From: Aureibaculum algae
GTDB taxonomy: Bacteria > Bacteroidota > Bacteroidia > Flavobacteriales > Flavobacteriaceae
Length of the DNA: 64,000 bases
Direction of reading: 5' to 3'
Assembly (NCBI RefSeq): GCF_006065315.1
Contig: NZ_CP040749.1
Location: 4,858,001 to 4,922,000 of the forward strand
Positions 39,237 through 47,242 of this stretch are shown here, one piece after another. The notes under the pieces were generated by a model that saw only the letters and a list, made by a program, of their open reading frames with translations, ran no database searches and was not told the origin of the DNA. Every line of letters starts with the position of its first letter. The first letter of the stretch is position 1. The translations under genes were made by a program, and so were the position numbers.

Positions 39237-41120
39237 CTATTCATTACAATTTTCGCAATAGGTTTTTCTCAAATATTCATCTTCTAAAAGTTGAAAAGTT
39301 ACACCACCATCATTAATGGAATTAAATATTTTACAAAATCTTTTTTGATTCATATTTATGGCATTTAGCATGATAGTTCGATAATTAGATGATGCTGTTA
39401 ATTCAGGTTTTACCAACGTTAAGTTTAAATAATAAAATAACAAATCTTCATCAACGGTAACACTTCTCACTTTTTTATCTAACAAATCAACCGCTTCATC
39501 ATGATTTGAATAATAAGTTAAAAACTGGGCAAGACTTAAATAATCATAATTTGAAAGTGGAAACTTCTTATAATTTTTCTCAATATAGGCAACTGACTTA
39601 TCTTTATTCGTGTAATCTCTTTTTTGCATGAATTGCTCACTTTTAATAATATGAAAATTGACCATCATTCTGTCAATTAAAATTTGTTTAATACCATAGC
39701 CTTTTAGTTGGTAAATTTCTTTTTTAAATTTTTCTTCATCAACAGGTTGGGCATTATACCGGAACATAACCATTTTCAACGCTGCAAGATTATATTTGAC
39801 TTCCTTATCTTTTGGAACCAACTTTTCAAGTTTTAACAATTCATTATAGGCTATTAAGACATAACTTTGATTTAACAAAAACTTGTTCACACTATTTTTA
39901 TTTATAAAGCGGACATATTTTTTTTGCTGAGGCACATTCATTTTATTAAGAATATCAGGCGAAGATTGACTTTCCTTTAATTTCTCAAATATTGAATTTT
40001 GAATGTCATTGGCTATTTCAACATCATTAGCTGCTAAAACTTTATTAAACAAGGATATTAGTTCTTCTGTTGACTTATCTTTATATAAGTCTTTCTTTTC
40101 CAACTCCAATGTTATAACTGCTTTCCTGTGATTTTTTAAATACGGCTCTAATTCCTGAGCAAGATTGCCTACCAATTTACTTTTTATAGCAACCTTACTT
40201 AAGGTTTTTAAATTCGCATGTTTTGAATTGGAAATATCGTTTAAAAAATCTACCCAATTTTCAGACGAGTTTACCTCAGTTGTTATGGTAGGTTCTTGAA
40301 AAGTTTGTAAGGCATCTGCAATACTTTTAGCCCGTTGTTCTTGTAATTCTATATTCCTTTCTAAACTTCCTTCTACTGATGAGTACGCTCTTATATTTAT
40401 TGTTTTAATATTAAATTCTGTCAATCGCAAAGAATCATACATCGGTTTTATATCTTCTTTTGAATAGGTAGCTTTATTTTTTTCAAAAGGAATTTCAAAC
40501 TTGAAGCTCTTATATTTTACTACAAATTTTTCTTCGTTAGTAGGTTTTATTCTTTTAGTTTGATAGGTTAACGAATCTAAATACATGCCCATGTCCAATA
40601 AATCCCAAGGGTATCGTTCAATTTTATAAACACGTTGGTATCTACATAAATTTTTATTGTTTAAAAAAAGGATATTAAACTCTAATTCTTCAGATACCAG
40701 AGCCTCCGGCAAGGTACCCACCAATACTCTAAATGTTCCTTTTCCAAACGGTTTTAATCTCTGTTTTAGTTTTTGCATATAGACAGGCTTCAATAGCATC
40801 CCTTTAATTTGAGTATCTACCGTAGTTGCTTCAGTACAATCATAAAGGCTTTTGGGTACTACATCTATGGCAATACCATCGCCCACTTTTTTAAAAAGTT
40901 GAAGAAAAAACTTTTTGTCGTTAATTTGAAAATAGAGGTTGTTTTTTTCTTGTTGTACTGAAAAACCAACTTCTTTAGGCTTTTGATTAAAAAGCTGATT
41001 ATAATATTGGCATTTTTGGTCTCTGTCAGCTTGTGGAAAAACAATGTCGTATGTGTTTTGACTAAAAACTGTTGTACAGAAAAGAGATAAAAGGGTTAGG
41101 TTTAAGAAATGTTTTTTCAT
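39237..41120 (-). CDS. Exported protein with OmpA-like segment and TPR-like helices
   Basis: 627 residues with a signal peptide (ending about TVFSQ). A segment near residues 230-290 (FNIKTINIRAYSSVEGSLERNIELQEQRAKSIADAL) follows the OmpA peptidoglycan-binding pattern (hydrophobic-I-x-A-Y-S...G...N..L...RA). The C-terminal half is helical with repeated pairs (LIAYNELLKLEKLVPKDKEVKYNLAALKM) like TPR units. There is no outer-membrane barrel. An envelope-associated scaffold is plausible. The gene is single. I do not recognise the full family. Confidence 0.68.
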   Translation of the reverse strand: MKKHFLNLTLLSLFCTTVFSQNTYDIVFPQADRDQKCQYYNQLFNQKPKEVGFSVQQEKNNLYFQINDKKFFLQLFKKVGDGIAIDVVPKSLYDCTEATTVDTQIKGMLLKPVYMQKLKQRLKPFGKGTFRVLVGTLPEALVSEELEFNILFLNNKNLCRYQRVYKIERYPWDLLDMGMYLDSLTYQTKRIKPTNEEKFVVKYKSFKFEIPFEKNKATYSKEDIKPMYDSLRLTEFNIKTINIRAYSSVEGSLERNIELQEQRAKSIADALQTFQEPTITTEVNSSENWVDFLNDISNSKHANLKTLSKVAIKSKLVGNLAQELEPYLKNHRKAVITLELEKKDLYKDKSTEELISLFNKVLAANDVEIANDIQNSIFEKLKESQSSPDILNKMNVPQQKKYVRFINKNSVNKFLLNQSYVLIAYNELLKLEKLVPKDKEVKYNLAALKMVMFRYNAQPVDEEKFKKEIYQLKGYGIKQILIDRMMVNFHIIKSEQFMQKRDYTNKDKSVAYIEKNYKKFPLSNYDYLSLAQFLTYYSNHDEAVDLLDKKVRSVTVDEDLLFYYLNLTLVKPELTASSNYRTIMLNAINMNQKRFCKIFNSINDGGVTFQLLEDEYLRKTYCENCNE

Positions 41121-41166
41121 GGATTGTTTAGCGTTTTACTCAGTAGGTAATTGTAAAGTTAAGAAA

Positions 41167-41197
41167 AAAACCAAACTATTCTGAATAGTTTGGTTTT
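41167..41197 (-). terminator. Intrinsic terminator after arfB
   Basis: AAACCAAACTATT pairs with AATAGTTTGGTTT across a 3-nt loop (CTG). On the minus strand it ends in a T-run (TTTTTTTCTT). It lies about 45 bp after the arfB stop and closes the PcrB-PnuC operon. Confidence 0.75.
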
Positions 41198-41239
41198 AGT
41201 AATACTATTTAAATGTAGCCTAAAGAATATTTTTTAAGC

Positions 41240-41647
41240 TTACAGCTCCAAATCAGGCTTCTGTCTATTTGTTTTCTTTTGAGAAAGTTTCTTTTTAGAT
41301 TTTAAACGTTTTCTAATAGCCGATTTTGAGGGTTTTGTTGCTTTTCTGGGTTTTACCTTTTTAAGTCCGTTTTTAATGACTTCTAAAAATCGCTTTATAG
41401 CAATTTCCTTATTTTTATGTTGACTGCGGCTTTCATCACAAAAAAGAATTAGCACATTCTCTTTGGTAAGCCTATTGGCTATTTTATTTAAAAGCAGTTG
41501 TTTTTGTTCATCAGTAAGCTCGTTAGAATTTTCTACGTCAAACGTCAATTCAATTTTTGATGACACTTTATTGACATGTTGACCACCAGCACCACCACTT
41601 CTGATAGCTTTAAAGGAAAGTTCTTTTATTAAATTTTCGGTATTTAT
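41240..41647 (-). CDS. arfB: Ribosome-rescue peptidyl-tRNA hydrolase ArfB, apparent ATA start
   Basis: 135 residues if translation begins at the ATA at 41645-41647 (reads as NTENLIKELSFKAIRSGG). The catalytic GGQ motif (residues 21-23, GAGGQHVNKV) is followed by the RF1/ArfB fold and a Lys-rich tail (about 95-135, KKVKPRKATKPSKSAIRKRLK), which binds the empty mRNA channel of the ribosome. Upstream of GGQ the frame runs to a TAA at 41654-41656 without ATG, GTG or TTG. The first standard start, GTG at 41566, would remove GGQ and give a dead protein. ATA, or a sequence error for ATG, is the likeliest explanation. Confidence 0.8.
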   Translation of the reverse strand: MNTENLIKELSFKAIRSGGAGGQHVNKVSSKIELTFDVENSNELTDEQKQLLLNKIANRLTKENVLILFCDESRSQHKNKEIAIKRFLEVIKNGLKKVKPRKATKPSKSAIRKRLKSKKKLSQKKTNRQKPDLEL

Positions 41648-41725
41648 GCTTTTTTATTATCTGATTGAAGACCTCTAATAAAATTAAAAACGACCAGGTC
41701 TGTCTTATTAACAAATTAACTAAGG

Positions 41726-41857
41726 TGTCACTTCGAGTGAATTTTCGAGGTACGCATCCCGAAGCGTCAGGATGTATCGAGAAGTTTTCATTTCCCCAAT
41801 GTTCTCGATACACTTTTTTCTTTCGTTACACTTCAGAAAAAAGCACTCGAACTGACA
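41726..41857. repeat. Nested inverted-repeat element (palindromic, 132 bp)
   Basis: The outer arms TGTCACTTCGAGTG (41726-41739) and CACTCGAACTGACA (41844-41857) are inverted repeats with one mismatch. Inside them TGTATCGAGAA (41773-41783) and TTCTCGATACA (41802-41812) are perfect inverted repeats. It has no coding capacity. It lies 5 bp after the stop of the NadR-like gene, between it and arfB. It resembles the dispersed palindromic elements common in flavobacterial genomes; other copies are not in this window. Confidence 0.7.
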
Positions 41858-41862
41858 ATAGT

Positions 41863-42522
41863 TTAAAAATCATAATTATTACCCATATCAGTGTTCTGAT
41901 GCAAAAAGTGCATATCTATATCTTCTAGATTTTTTGAAAAACTATCTAGATTGGTTCGTTCTGCTAGAATTTTATCTATGGCTTGCGTAGCTAATTTCAA
42001 ACGCGTTTTTTTATCTCCTTTTAGCAAAATATAGGGTCTGTTGTATTTTTTCAATGCACTCTCAAAAGCATCAAACATTTCTTTTCGCAATTCTGGTTTA
42101 TCACGTAAATCATCTGCTTCCCAAGGCGTGTCAATATAAGTTAACAAGTATAAATCATACGTATTTTCAACTGCAGCTTCATCTAATAACGGATTTACAA
42201 AGCCACCATAATATTCTTCTGAATATACTTTTGTTTCGAGTAAATCGGTATCGCAAATCAAAACATTATCTGCTTTTTTAGCCAATTTATTTTCAAGCTT
42301 CATCTGCCCCTCTGCAATGGGTATTAAATCAGAATTTTCACAAGTTTTTCGGTAATTATTCCATTTGTCTTGTAGGTATTCACGTGCATATTCAGCAACC
42401 CAAACGGTGTTATAATGGCGTGCCAATTGTTCTGAAAGTGTTGTTTTACCTGTAGATTCTGGACCAAACAAAACTACTTTTACAACATTTGCATCTTTTG
42501 ATTGTCTAAGCTTTTCTTCCAT
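41863..42522 (-). CDS. NadR-like ATPase (nicotinamide riboside kinase domain)
   Basis: 219 residues. Walker A is GPESTGKTTL (about 20-29). The following stretch, ARHYNTVWVAEYAREYL, and the later LICDTDLLETKVYSEEYYGG and DLYLLTYIDTPWEADDLRDKP are typical of the C-terminal kinase domain of NadR, which phosphorylates nicotinamide riboside to NMN. The N-terminal adenylyltransferase and DNA-binding parts of NadR are absent. The 43-nt overlap with pnuC agrees with uptake and trapping of the riboside. The DUF77-like gene upstream leaves thiamine as an alternative substrate context. Confidence 0.8.
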   Translation of the reverse strand: MEEKLRQSKDANVVKVVLFGPESTGKTTLSEQLARHYNTVWVAEYAREYLQDKWNNYRKTCENSDLIPIAEGQMKLENKLAKKADNVLICDTDLLETKVYSEEYYGGFVNPLLDEAAVENTYDLYLLTYIDTPWEADDLRDKPELRKEMFDAFESALKKYNRPYILLKGDKKTRLKLATQAIDKILAERTNLDSFSKNLEDIDMHFLHQNTDMGNNYDF

Positions 42523-43193
42523 TGTTTATATCCTAAATAAGCAATTACTAATAATATTATAAATTGTATTCCGGTAAACCCAAGTCCTTTAACAAAATAC
42601 AGCGGAATGGCAACGATATTACCCATAATCCACAATATCCAATGTTCTATTTTTTTTAGAGCCATTAACCACATGGCCGCAAAAAATATCCCAGTTGTAA
42701 AGGTATCTAAAAAAGGTGTTATTTTTCTAAAATCATCTAAACTACCAGAAGTCATATTGGTAAAAGCATAATTAACACTATCTGTAAATCCTAAATTATT
42801 AGGCATTACGTTATAATAACGATAGACTAAGATTACAAATAGTGAGGTAAAAATAAAAATACCAAAAGCCTTTAATTTATCTGATGTATTCGTTCGTGTT
42901 ATCGGAATATGATTTTCCTTATCGTCAATTACTTTACTCCACATATACCATCCAAAAATACTCATGATAGTGTAGTAAATATTAATGATAAAATCGCCAT
43001 ACAGCACAAACTTATAACAGATATACACGTAAATACATGTACTTATAATCCCTAAGGGGTAGACTAAAATATTTTCTTTTTTTCCATACCACACACCTAC
43101 AACTCCAAATAACATTGCTAAAAACTCAAGAACAATATCAAATGTTGTTGCCGTTCGATAAGGCTCTAAAAAAAAATCAATAATTTGATTCAT
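42480..43193 (-). CDS. pnuC: PnuC-family vitamin transporter
   Basis: 237 residues with about seven to eight membrane segments. The signatures YPLGIISTCIYVYICYKFVLYGDFIINIYYTIMSIFGWYMW and WILWIMGNIVAIPLYFVKGLGFTGIQF are typical of PnuC. Family members move nicotinamide riboside (PnuC), riboflavin (PnuX) or thiamine (PnuT) by facilitated diffusion, and trapping needs a kinase. The downstream NadR-like kinase supports nicotinamide riboside. The small thiamine-binding-like gene, whose 3' end it overlaps by 17 nt, keeps thiamine possible. Confidence 0.85.
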   Translation of the reverse strand: MNQIIDFFLEPYRTATTFDIVLEFLAMLFGVVGVWYGKKENILVYPLGIISTCIYVYICYKFVLYGDFIINIYYTIMSIFGWYMWSKVIDDKENHIPITRTNTSDKLKAFGIFIFTSLFVILVYRYYNVMPNNLGFTDSVNYAFTNMTSGSLDDFRKITPFLDTFTTGIFFAAMWLMALKKIEHWILWIMGNIVAIPLYFVKGLGFTGIQFIILLVIAYLGYKQWKKSLDNQKMQML

Positions 43194-43437
43194 AAGTACT
43201 TCTATCTGTTTTAACTATTTTCATATACATCAATCCAATTTCAATTGAATTGAATGCTTTTTTAATCTCGTCTTGAAGAATATTAAAAACCTGATCATAA
43301 TCACCATACACTTGAGTGCTTAATGGATTTTCCAACACTGTAAGTCCACTATTTCTTAACGCTTTTATAAATTCTATGATAGCGGCCTCATAATTGTCTT
43401 GCAATGGACTAAAAGTTAATTCAACTGATATTTTCAT
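43177..43437 (-). CDS. Thiamine-binding-like protein (DUF77/MTH1187/YkoF type)
   Basis: 86 residues with a ferredoxin-like beta-alpha-beta pattern: MKISVELTFSPLQ, AIIEFIKALRNSGLTVLENPLSTQVYGDYDQVFNIL and IEIGLMYMKIVKTDR. This matches the small DUF77 thiamine-binding proteins, which bind hydroxymethylpyrimidine or thiamine. There is no signal peptide. It overlaps its neighbours on both sides by 17 nt (PcrB-like and pnuC). The link with pnuC suggests a cofactor-related role; the ligand is not proved. Confidence 0.78.
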   Translation of the reverse strand: MKISVELTFSPLQDNYEAAIIEFIKALRNSGLTVLENPLSTQVYGDYDQVFNILQDEIKKAFNSIEIGLMYMKIVKTDRSTYESNY

Positions 43438-44158
43438 TGTTTATTTTATTTAGAAAATGAATGTCTTGTTCAAAAGCAGTACCAATAACAACAAGGTCAG
43501 CTCCAGCATCATAGGCCTTTTTTAATTGCTCTTCGGTTCTAATTCCACCACCAACAATTAGCGGAATATCTAATGCTGTCTTTACTTTTTTAATGATATA
43601 TAGATTTACTACTTTTTTAGCTCCAGAACCCGCTTCTAAATAAATGAGTCGCTTACCACCATAAGCTCCGGCTAACGCTGTGTTTACGATGAGTTCAACG
43701 TCTTTTTGCGGTATTGGTTTTGTATTACTCACTTTTTGTACAGAAGTTTCAACACCACCATCAATTAAAATATACCCTGTGGATATAACTTCCAAGGATG
43801 AATTTTTAAGTTTTGGAATTGATTTAATTTGTTGATGAATTAAATATTCAGGATTATCGCCCGACAGCAGCGACAAAAACAAAATGGCATCTGCCATATT
43901 ACTAATTTGAGTATAATCTCCCGGAAAAAGTATGATAGGTAATTGCGAGGTCTTCTTTAATATTTTTACTAATTTATCAGTTACTCCTTGATTAACAGTG
44001 CTACCTCCAACAAATATAAAATCTGCTTTTTTGTTAATTTTCTCTGTTATTGAAGTAATGTAATGTGTCTCTAATAGTATTTTATCAGGGTCTAATAAAA
44101 TAGCCAACAGCTTTTTACCTTGTTGTACGGAATCAATTATATGTTGGTATATGTTCAA
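43421..44158 (-). CDS. Geranylgeranylglyceryl/heptaprenylglyceryl phosphate synthase (PcrB/GGGPS family)
   Basis: 245 residues of TIM-barrel type. Conserved parts include LLDPDK, FIFVGGSTV, PIILFPGDYTQI, ADAILFLSLLSGDNPEYLI, IYLEAGSGAKK and the phosphate-binding VGGGIRTEEQLKKAYDAGADLVVIGTAFE. It joins a polyprenyl diphosphate to glycerol 1-phosphate. Bacteroidetes carry this family although they lack archaeal lipids, and the product in them is not settled. First gene of an overlapping operon of four, with a clean -7 box at 44176. Confidence 0.9.
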   Translation of the reverse strand: MNIYQHIIDSVQQGKKLLAILLDPDKILLETHYITSITEKINKKADFIFVGGSTVNQGVTDKLVKILKKTSQLPIILFPGDYTQISNMADAILFLSLLSGDNPEYLIHQQIKSIPKLKNSSLEVISTGYILIDGGVETSVQKVSNTKPIPQKDVELIVNTALAGAYGGKRLIYLEAGSGAKKVVNLYIIKKVKTALDIPLIVGGGIRTEEQLKKAYDAGADLVVIGTAFEQDIHFLNKINNENIS

Positions 44159-44175
44159 GAGTTTTTATAAAAATT

Positions 44176-44183
44176 CAAATATA
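44176..44183 (-). promoter_or_regulatory. -7 promoter box for the PcrB-like/PnuC operon
   Basis: The minus strand reads TATATTTG, an exact TAnnTTTG match, 17 nt before the ATG at 44158. It would drive all genes down to arfB. Confidence 0.55.
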
Positions 44184-44211
44184 CGGATAGAAATTTAGCT
44201 ATAACCTTCGT

Positions 44212-44853
44212 TTAATTGATTACTTCGTCAAGTGCATAGGTGCACATGAAACCTTCAAACTCTAAAAAATGTATTTGGTAAGTGCTTTTTTTGTTTTTAT
44301 AGGTAATTGTTGCTGTTGTTTCTGTGTCTTCAAAAGAAAAATCATCCACATAAATATGTTGTAAAAAGCTGAGCCCTTCTTGCTCATAAATTTTATAAAG
44401 AGCTTCCTTTGCTCCCCATACAATGGTAAGTTTTCTAACTAATTCGTATTCGTTTGGTATATGATAATAATCTTCTGGAGTTGTAAATTTATGAGAAATA
44501 CGCAATATTTTATCACGTTGTTTTTCAATATCAATACCAACATGCTTAGTAGTACTCAGAATAATACCTGTAAAAATAAAGGAATGTGTAATTGAAATAA
44601 AATTACCATCTTTTAGATGTGGTTTTCCGAATTCATCGTAATACAAATCGGCATCAACATAACCAACTTCTGCTAATAAATGACGAATACTCATAAAACC
44701 TCTTTTATGCAATTCAGATTTCATTCCGTCAACACGGTTTTGACATTTATCTGTGAGGGTAATACCCTTATTTAAAGTCTCAATTGACTCTTCTATTTTC
44801 CAAATTAATACTTTGGTGGTTTGATTAACTTTTAGAGTTTTATAAAGGGGCAT
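44212..44853 (-). CDS. 4'-phosphopantetheinyl transferase superfamily protein
   Basis: 213 residues. The Mg-binding motif [11 protein letters not shown] has D108 and E110, and the second motif is WGAKEALYK (W146, K149, E150, K154). These are the hallmarks of Sfp/AcpT-type transferases, which load coenzyme A phosphopantetheine on a carrier-protein Ser. The preceding FISITHSF matches the usual ISxSHS region. It is divergent from ahcY by 64 bp. The carrier protein is not in the window. Confidence 0.9.
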   Translation of the reverse strand: MPLYKTLKVNQTTKVLIWKIEESIETLNKGITLTDKCQNRVDGMKSELHKRGFMSIRHLLAEVGYVDADLYYDEFGKPHLKDGNFISITHSFIFTGIILSTTKHVGIDIEKQRDKILRISHKFTTPEDYYHIPNEYELVRKLTIVWGAKEALYKIYEQEGLSFLQHIYVDDFSFEDTETTATITYKNKKSTYQIHFLEFEGFMCTYALDEVIN

Positions 44854-44873
44854 AGATTTATCAAGTTATTTTG

Positions 44874-44881
44874 TAACTTTG
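44874..44881 (+). promoter_or_regulatory. -7 promoter box for ahcY
   Basis: TAACTTTG, an exact TAnnTTTG match, lies 36 nt before the ahcY ATG. It overlaps a proposed upstream start at 44879, which is therefore rejected. The ~30-nt leader is too short for a SAH riboswitch. Confidence 0.58.
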
Positions 44882-44917
44882 CAGTCCGAAATTTTAATAA
44901 TAAAAAAACACATTAAT

Positions 44918-46234
44918 ATGAGTTCTGAGACAGCAACATACACACCCTACAAAGTTAAGGATATTTCTTTAGCTGAATGGGGAAGAAAAGAAATTGAATT
45001 GGCAGAAGCAGAAATGCCTGGATTAATGAGTCTTCGTGAAGAGTACAAAGATGAACAACCCTTAAAAGGTGCACGAATTGCAGGTTGTTTACATATGACT
45101 ATTCAAACTGCCGTTCTTATTGAAACTCTAACTGCTTTAGGAGCAGAAGTTACTTGGAGCTCTTGTAATATATTTTCTACTCAAGATCAAGCTGCGGCTG
45201 CAATTGCTGCAACTGGTGTACAAGTTTATGCTTGGAAAGGCTTAAGTGAAGAAGAATTTAACTGGTGTATTGAGCAAACCTTGTTTTTTGGTGAAGATAA
45301 AAAACCATTAAATATGATTTTAGATGATGGAGGCGATTTGACAAATATGGTATTAGATGACCATCCAGAACTAGTTGCTGGAATTAAAGGATTATCTGAA
45401 GAAACTACAACAGGAGTACACAGATTATATGACAGAATGAAAGAAGGTACACTTACAATGCCTGCTATAAATGTAAATGATTCTGTTACTAAATCTAAAT
45501 TTGATAATAAATACGGTTGTAGAGAAAGTGCTGTTGATGCAGTTAGAAGAGCTACGGACATTATGCTTGCAGGTAAGCGAGTTGTGGTTTGTGGTTATGG
45601 TGATGTTGGTAAAGGTTCAGCTGCTTCATTTAAAGGTGCAGGATCGATAGTGACAGTAACTGAAATTGATCCAATTTGTGCTTTACAAGCTGCAATGGAC
45701 GGTTTTGAAGTTAAAAAATTAGAAAATGTTATCGGTAAAGCTGATATTATCATTACCACTACTGGTAATAAAGATATTGTAACTGGTAAGCATTTCGAAC
45801 AAATGAAAGATAAAACGATCGTTTGTAATATTGGACATTTTGATAATGAAATAGCTGTTGAATGGTTAAATACGAATCATGGTGATACAAAAGTTGAAAT
45901 CAAGCCACAAGTTGATAAGTATACTATTGATGGTAAAGATATTATTTTGTTAGCTGAAGGTCGTTTAGTAAATTTAGGTTGTGCAACTGGTCACCCAAGT
46001 TTTGTAATGAGTAATTCATTTACAAACCAAACGTTAGCTCAAATGGAATTATGGAAAAACCATGAGAACTATGAGAACAAAGTGTACATGCTCCCTAAAT
46101 ATTTAGATGAAAAAGTTGCTCGTTTACATTTAGAAAAAATTGGTGTTGAACTAGAAACGTTAAGAGAAGATCAAGCAAAATACATTGGTGTAAAAGTAGA
46201 AGGTCCTTATAAACCAGACTATTACAGATATTAA
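44918..46234 (+). CDS. ahcY: Adenosylhomocysteinase
   Basis: 438 residues from [15 protein letters not shown] at 44918. Typical motifs are [43 protein letters not shown], the NAD-binding [16 protein letters not shown] (Rossmann GxGxxG), and the C-terminal [14 protein letters not shown] and [13 protein letters not shown]. It hydrolyses S-adenosylhomocysteine to adenosine and homocysteine, relieving product inhibition of methyltransferases such as those encoded at 20964 and 28646. The start fits the promoter position. Confidence 0.96.
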   Translation: MSSETATYTPYKVKDISLAEWGRKEIELAEAEMPGLMSLREEYKDEQPLKGARIAGCLHMTIQTAVLIETLTALGAEVTWSSCNIFSTQDQAAAAIAATGVQVYAWKGLSEEEFNWCIEQTLFFGEDKKPLNMILDDGGDLTNMVLDDHPELVAGIKGLSEETTTGVHRLYDRMKEGTLTMPAINVNDSVTKSKFDNKYGCRESAVDAVRRATDIMLAGKRVVVCGYGDVGKGSAASFKGAGSIVTVTEIDPICALQAAMDGFEVKKLENVIGKADIIITTTGNKDIVTGKHFEQMKDKTIVCNIGHFDNEIAVEWLNTNHGDTKVEIKPQVDKYTIDGKDIILLAEGRLVNLGCATGHPSFVMSNSFTNQTLAQMELWKNHENYENKVYMLPKYLDEKVARLHLEKIGVELETLREDQAKYIGVKVEGPYKPDYYRY

Positions 46235-46309
46235 TGTAATTATAATAATTTCTATTCCTTTTACGTTTCAGGATATTCTTTTAATTATCTTTACAAAAAC
46301 ACAGAGAGT

Positions 46310-47095
46310 ATGAATACTTTATTAGTTCCCGTTGGCTCGCCTAAAAAGGCATTAAATACATTGCAGTATGCTATAGACCTTGTTGAAGGTACGCAGGCAA
46401 AAATTTATTTAGTAAAAGCCTATGGTGTTACTAAAGTAGCGGGTAGTTTAAAAAACATGGATGCTTTTATGGAAGCTGAAGCAGATCATGACTTGGAGAA
46501 CGTTATTGCCCATGTGGATAAAAAAGGAATAGAAATTATATCAAAATCTATTGGAGGTAGTGCAAAAGATATTATTAAACGAGTAGCCAAACAATTAAAA
46601 ATTGATTTAATAGTAGCAGGATCTAACAGTGATAGCAAAATTTTTATCGGAAAAACACCAGGTTATTTAATAAAAAACACAGATTTACCTGTATTATTTG
46701 TGCCTAGAAATTATCGATTTAAAAAAATAAACACTGTTTTAATGACAATTAAATCAGGTGTAATATCTCGTGAAAATTTACTATTACCTTTACATAAAAT
46801 TATGAACTTACATAATAGTAAGTTAGAATTGTTAAGGGTAATAACACCCAAAAGTACTGATGAAGATGGTAATTTAGATGCAACATTAAATGATTTACTG
46901 ACAAATTATTCAACCTCTAAAAATGAAACTATTTACGAGGGGCTTAAAGAGAGTATTGACAAAATATCTCCTGATTTAATTTGTGTAATTAGACGAAAAC
47001 GAGGTTTTTTCAAGAGACTTTGGGCAAATGACAAAGTGTATAAAAAAGACTTTGAAAGTGATTTACCTTTATTAGTTTTAAAAGGGTCAGAATAA
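46310..47095 (+). CDS. Universal stress protein, two UspA domains
   Basis: 261 residues with tandem UspA folds. The first (about 1-135) begins MNTLLVPVGSPKKALNTLQYAIDL and carries IDLIVAGSNSDSKIFIGKTPGYLIKNTDLPVLFVP, like the ATP-binding G-x2-G-x9-G loop. The second (about 138-261) is more divergent (NTVLMTIKSGVIS...LICVIRRKRGFF). It is cytoplasmic. A near-consensus TATCTTTA box lies 17 nt before the ATG. Function in stress is known for the family only generally. Confidence 0.87.
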   Translation: MNTLLVPVGSPKKALNTLQYAIDLVEGTQAKIYLVKAYGVTKVAGSLKNMDAFMEAEADHDLENVIAHVDKKGIEIISKSIGGSAKDIIKRVAKQLKIDLIVAGSNSDSKIFIGKTPGYLIKNTDLPVLFVPRNYRFKKINTVLMTIKSGVISRENLLLPLHKIMNLHNSKLELLRVITPKSTDEDGNLDATLNDLLTNYSTSKNETIYEGLKESIDKISPDLICVIRRKRGFFKRLWANDKVYKKDFESDLPLLVLKGSE

Positions 47096-47103
47096 TTGAT
47101 TAT

Positions 47104-47177
47104 GGGGCATTAGCTCAGTTGGCTAGAGCACTACGCTGGCAGCGTAGGGGTCATCGGTTCGAATCCGATATGCTCCA
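47104..47177 (+). tRNA. tRNA-Ala (anticodon GGC)
   Basis: 74 nt. The acceptor stem GGGGCAT pairs with ATGCTCC (one G-T), followed by discriminator A; CCA is not encoded. The D arm is GCTC...GAGC, the anticodon arm CTACG-CTGGCAG-CGTAG gives anticodon GGC, and the T arm is ATCGG-TTCGAAT-CCGAT. A terminator hairpin follows 10 nt later. Confidence 0.96.
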
Positions 47178-47187
47178 CATCAAGCAG

Positions 47188-47214
47188 AAAAACCACACGA
47201 AAGTGTGGTTTTTT
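47188..47214 (+). terminator. Intrinsic terminator after tRNA-Ala
   Basis: AAAAACCACAC-GAAA-GTGTGGTTTTTT is a strong stem with a GNRA tetraloop and a T-tract. It separates tRNA-Ala from the 164-bp tandem array. Confidence 0.88.
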
Positions 47215-47242
47215 ATTTTATAAGAAATTAAGAAAGCTTGCT

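Noticed and set aside
41240..41566. arfB starting at GTG 41566
   Set aside because: This start would remove the catalytic GGQ motif, whereas the in-frame upstream sequence encodes the conserved N terminus.
41610..41813. Open frame on minus across the palindrome and the start of arfB
   Set aside because: It is in another frame from the conserved ArfB residues and is made mainly of the palindromic repeat.
42480..42522. Frameshift between pnuC and the NadR-like gene
   Set aside because: Both proteins have complete family-typical ends; the 43-nt overlap is ordinary translational coupling.
44884..44917. SAH riboswitch before ahcY
   Set aside because: The leader after the -7 box is only about 30 nt and contains no pairing capacity.
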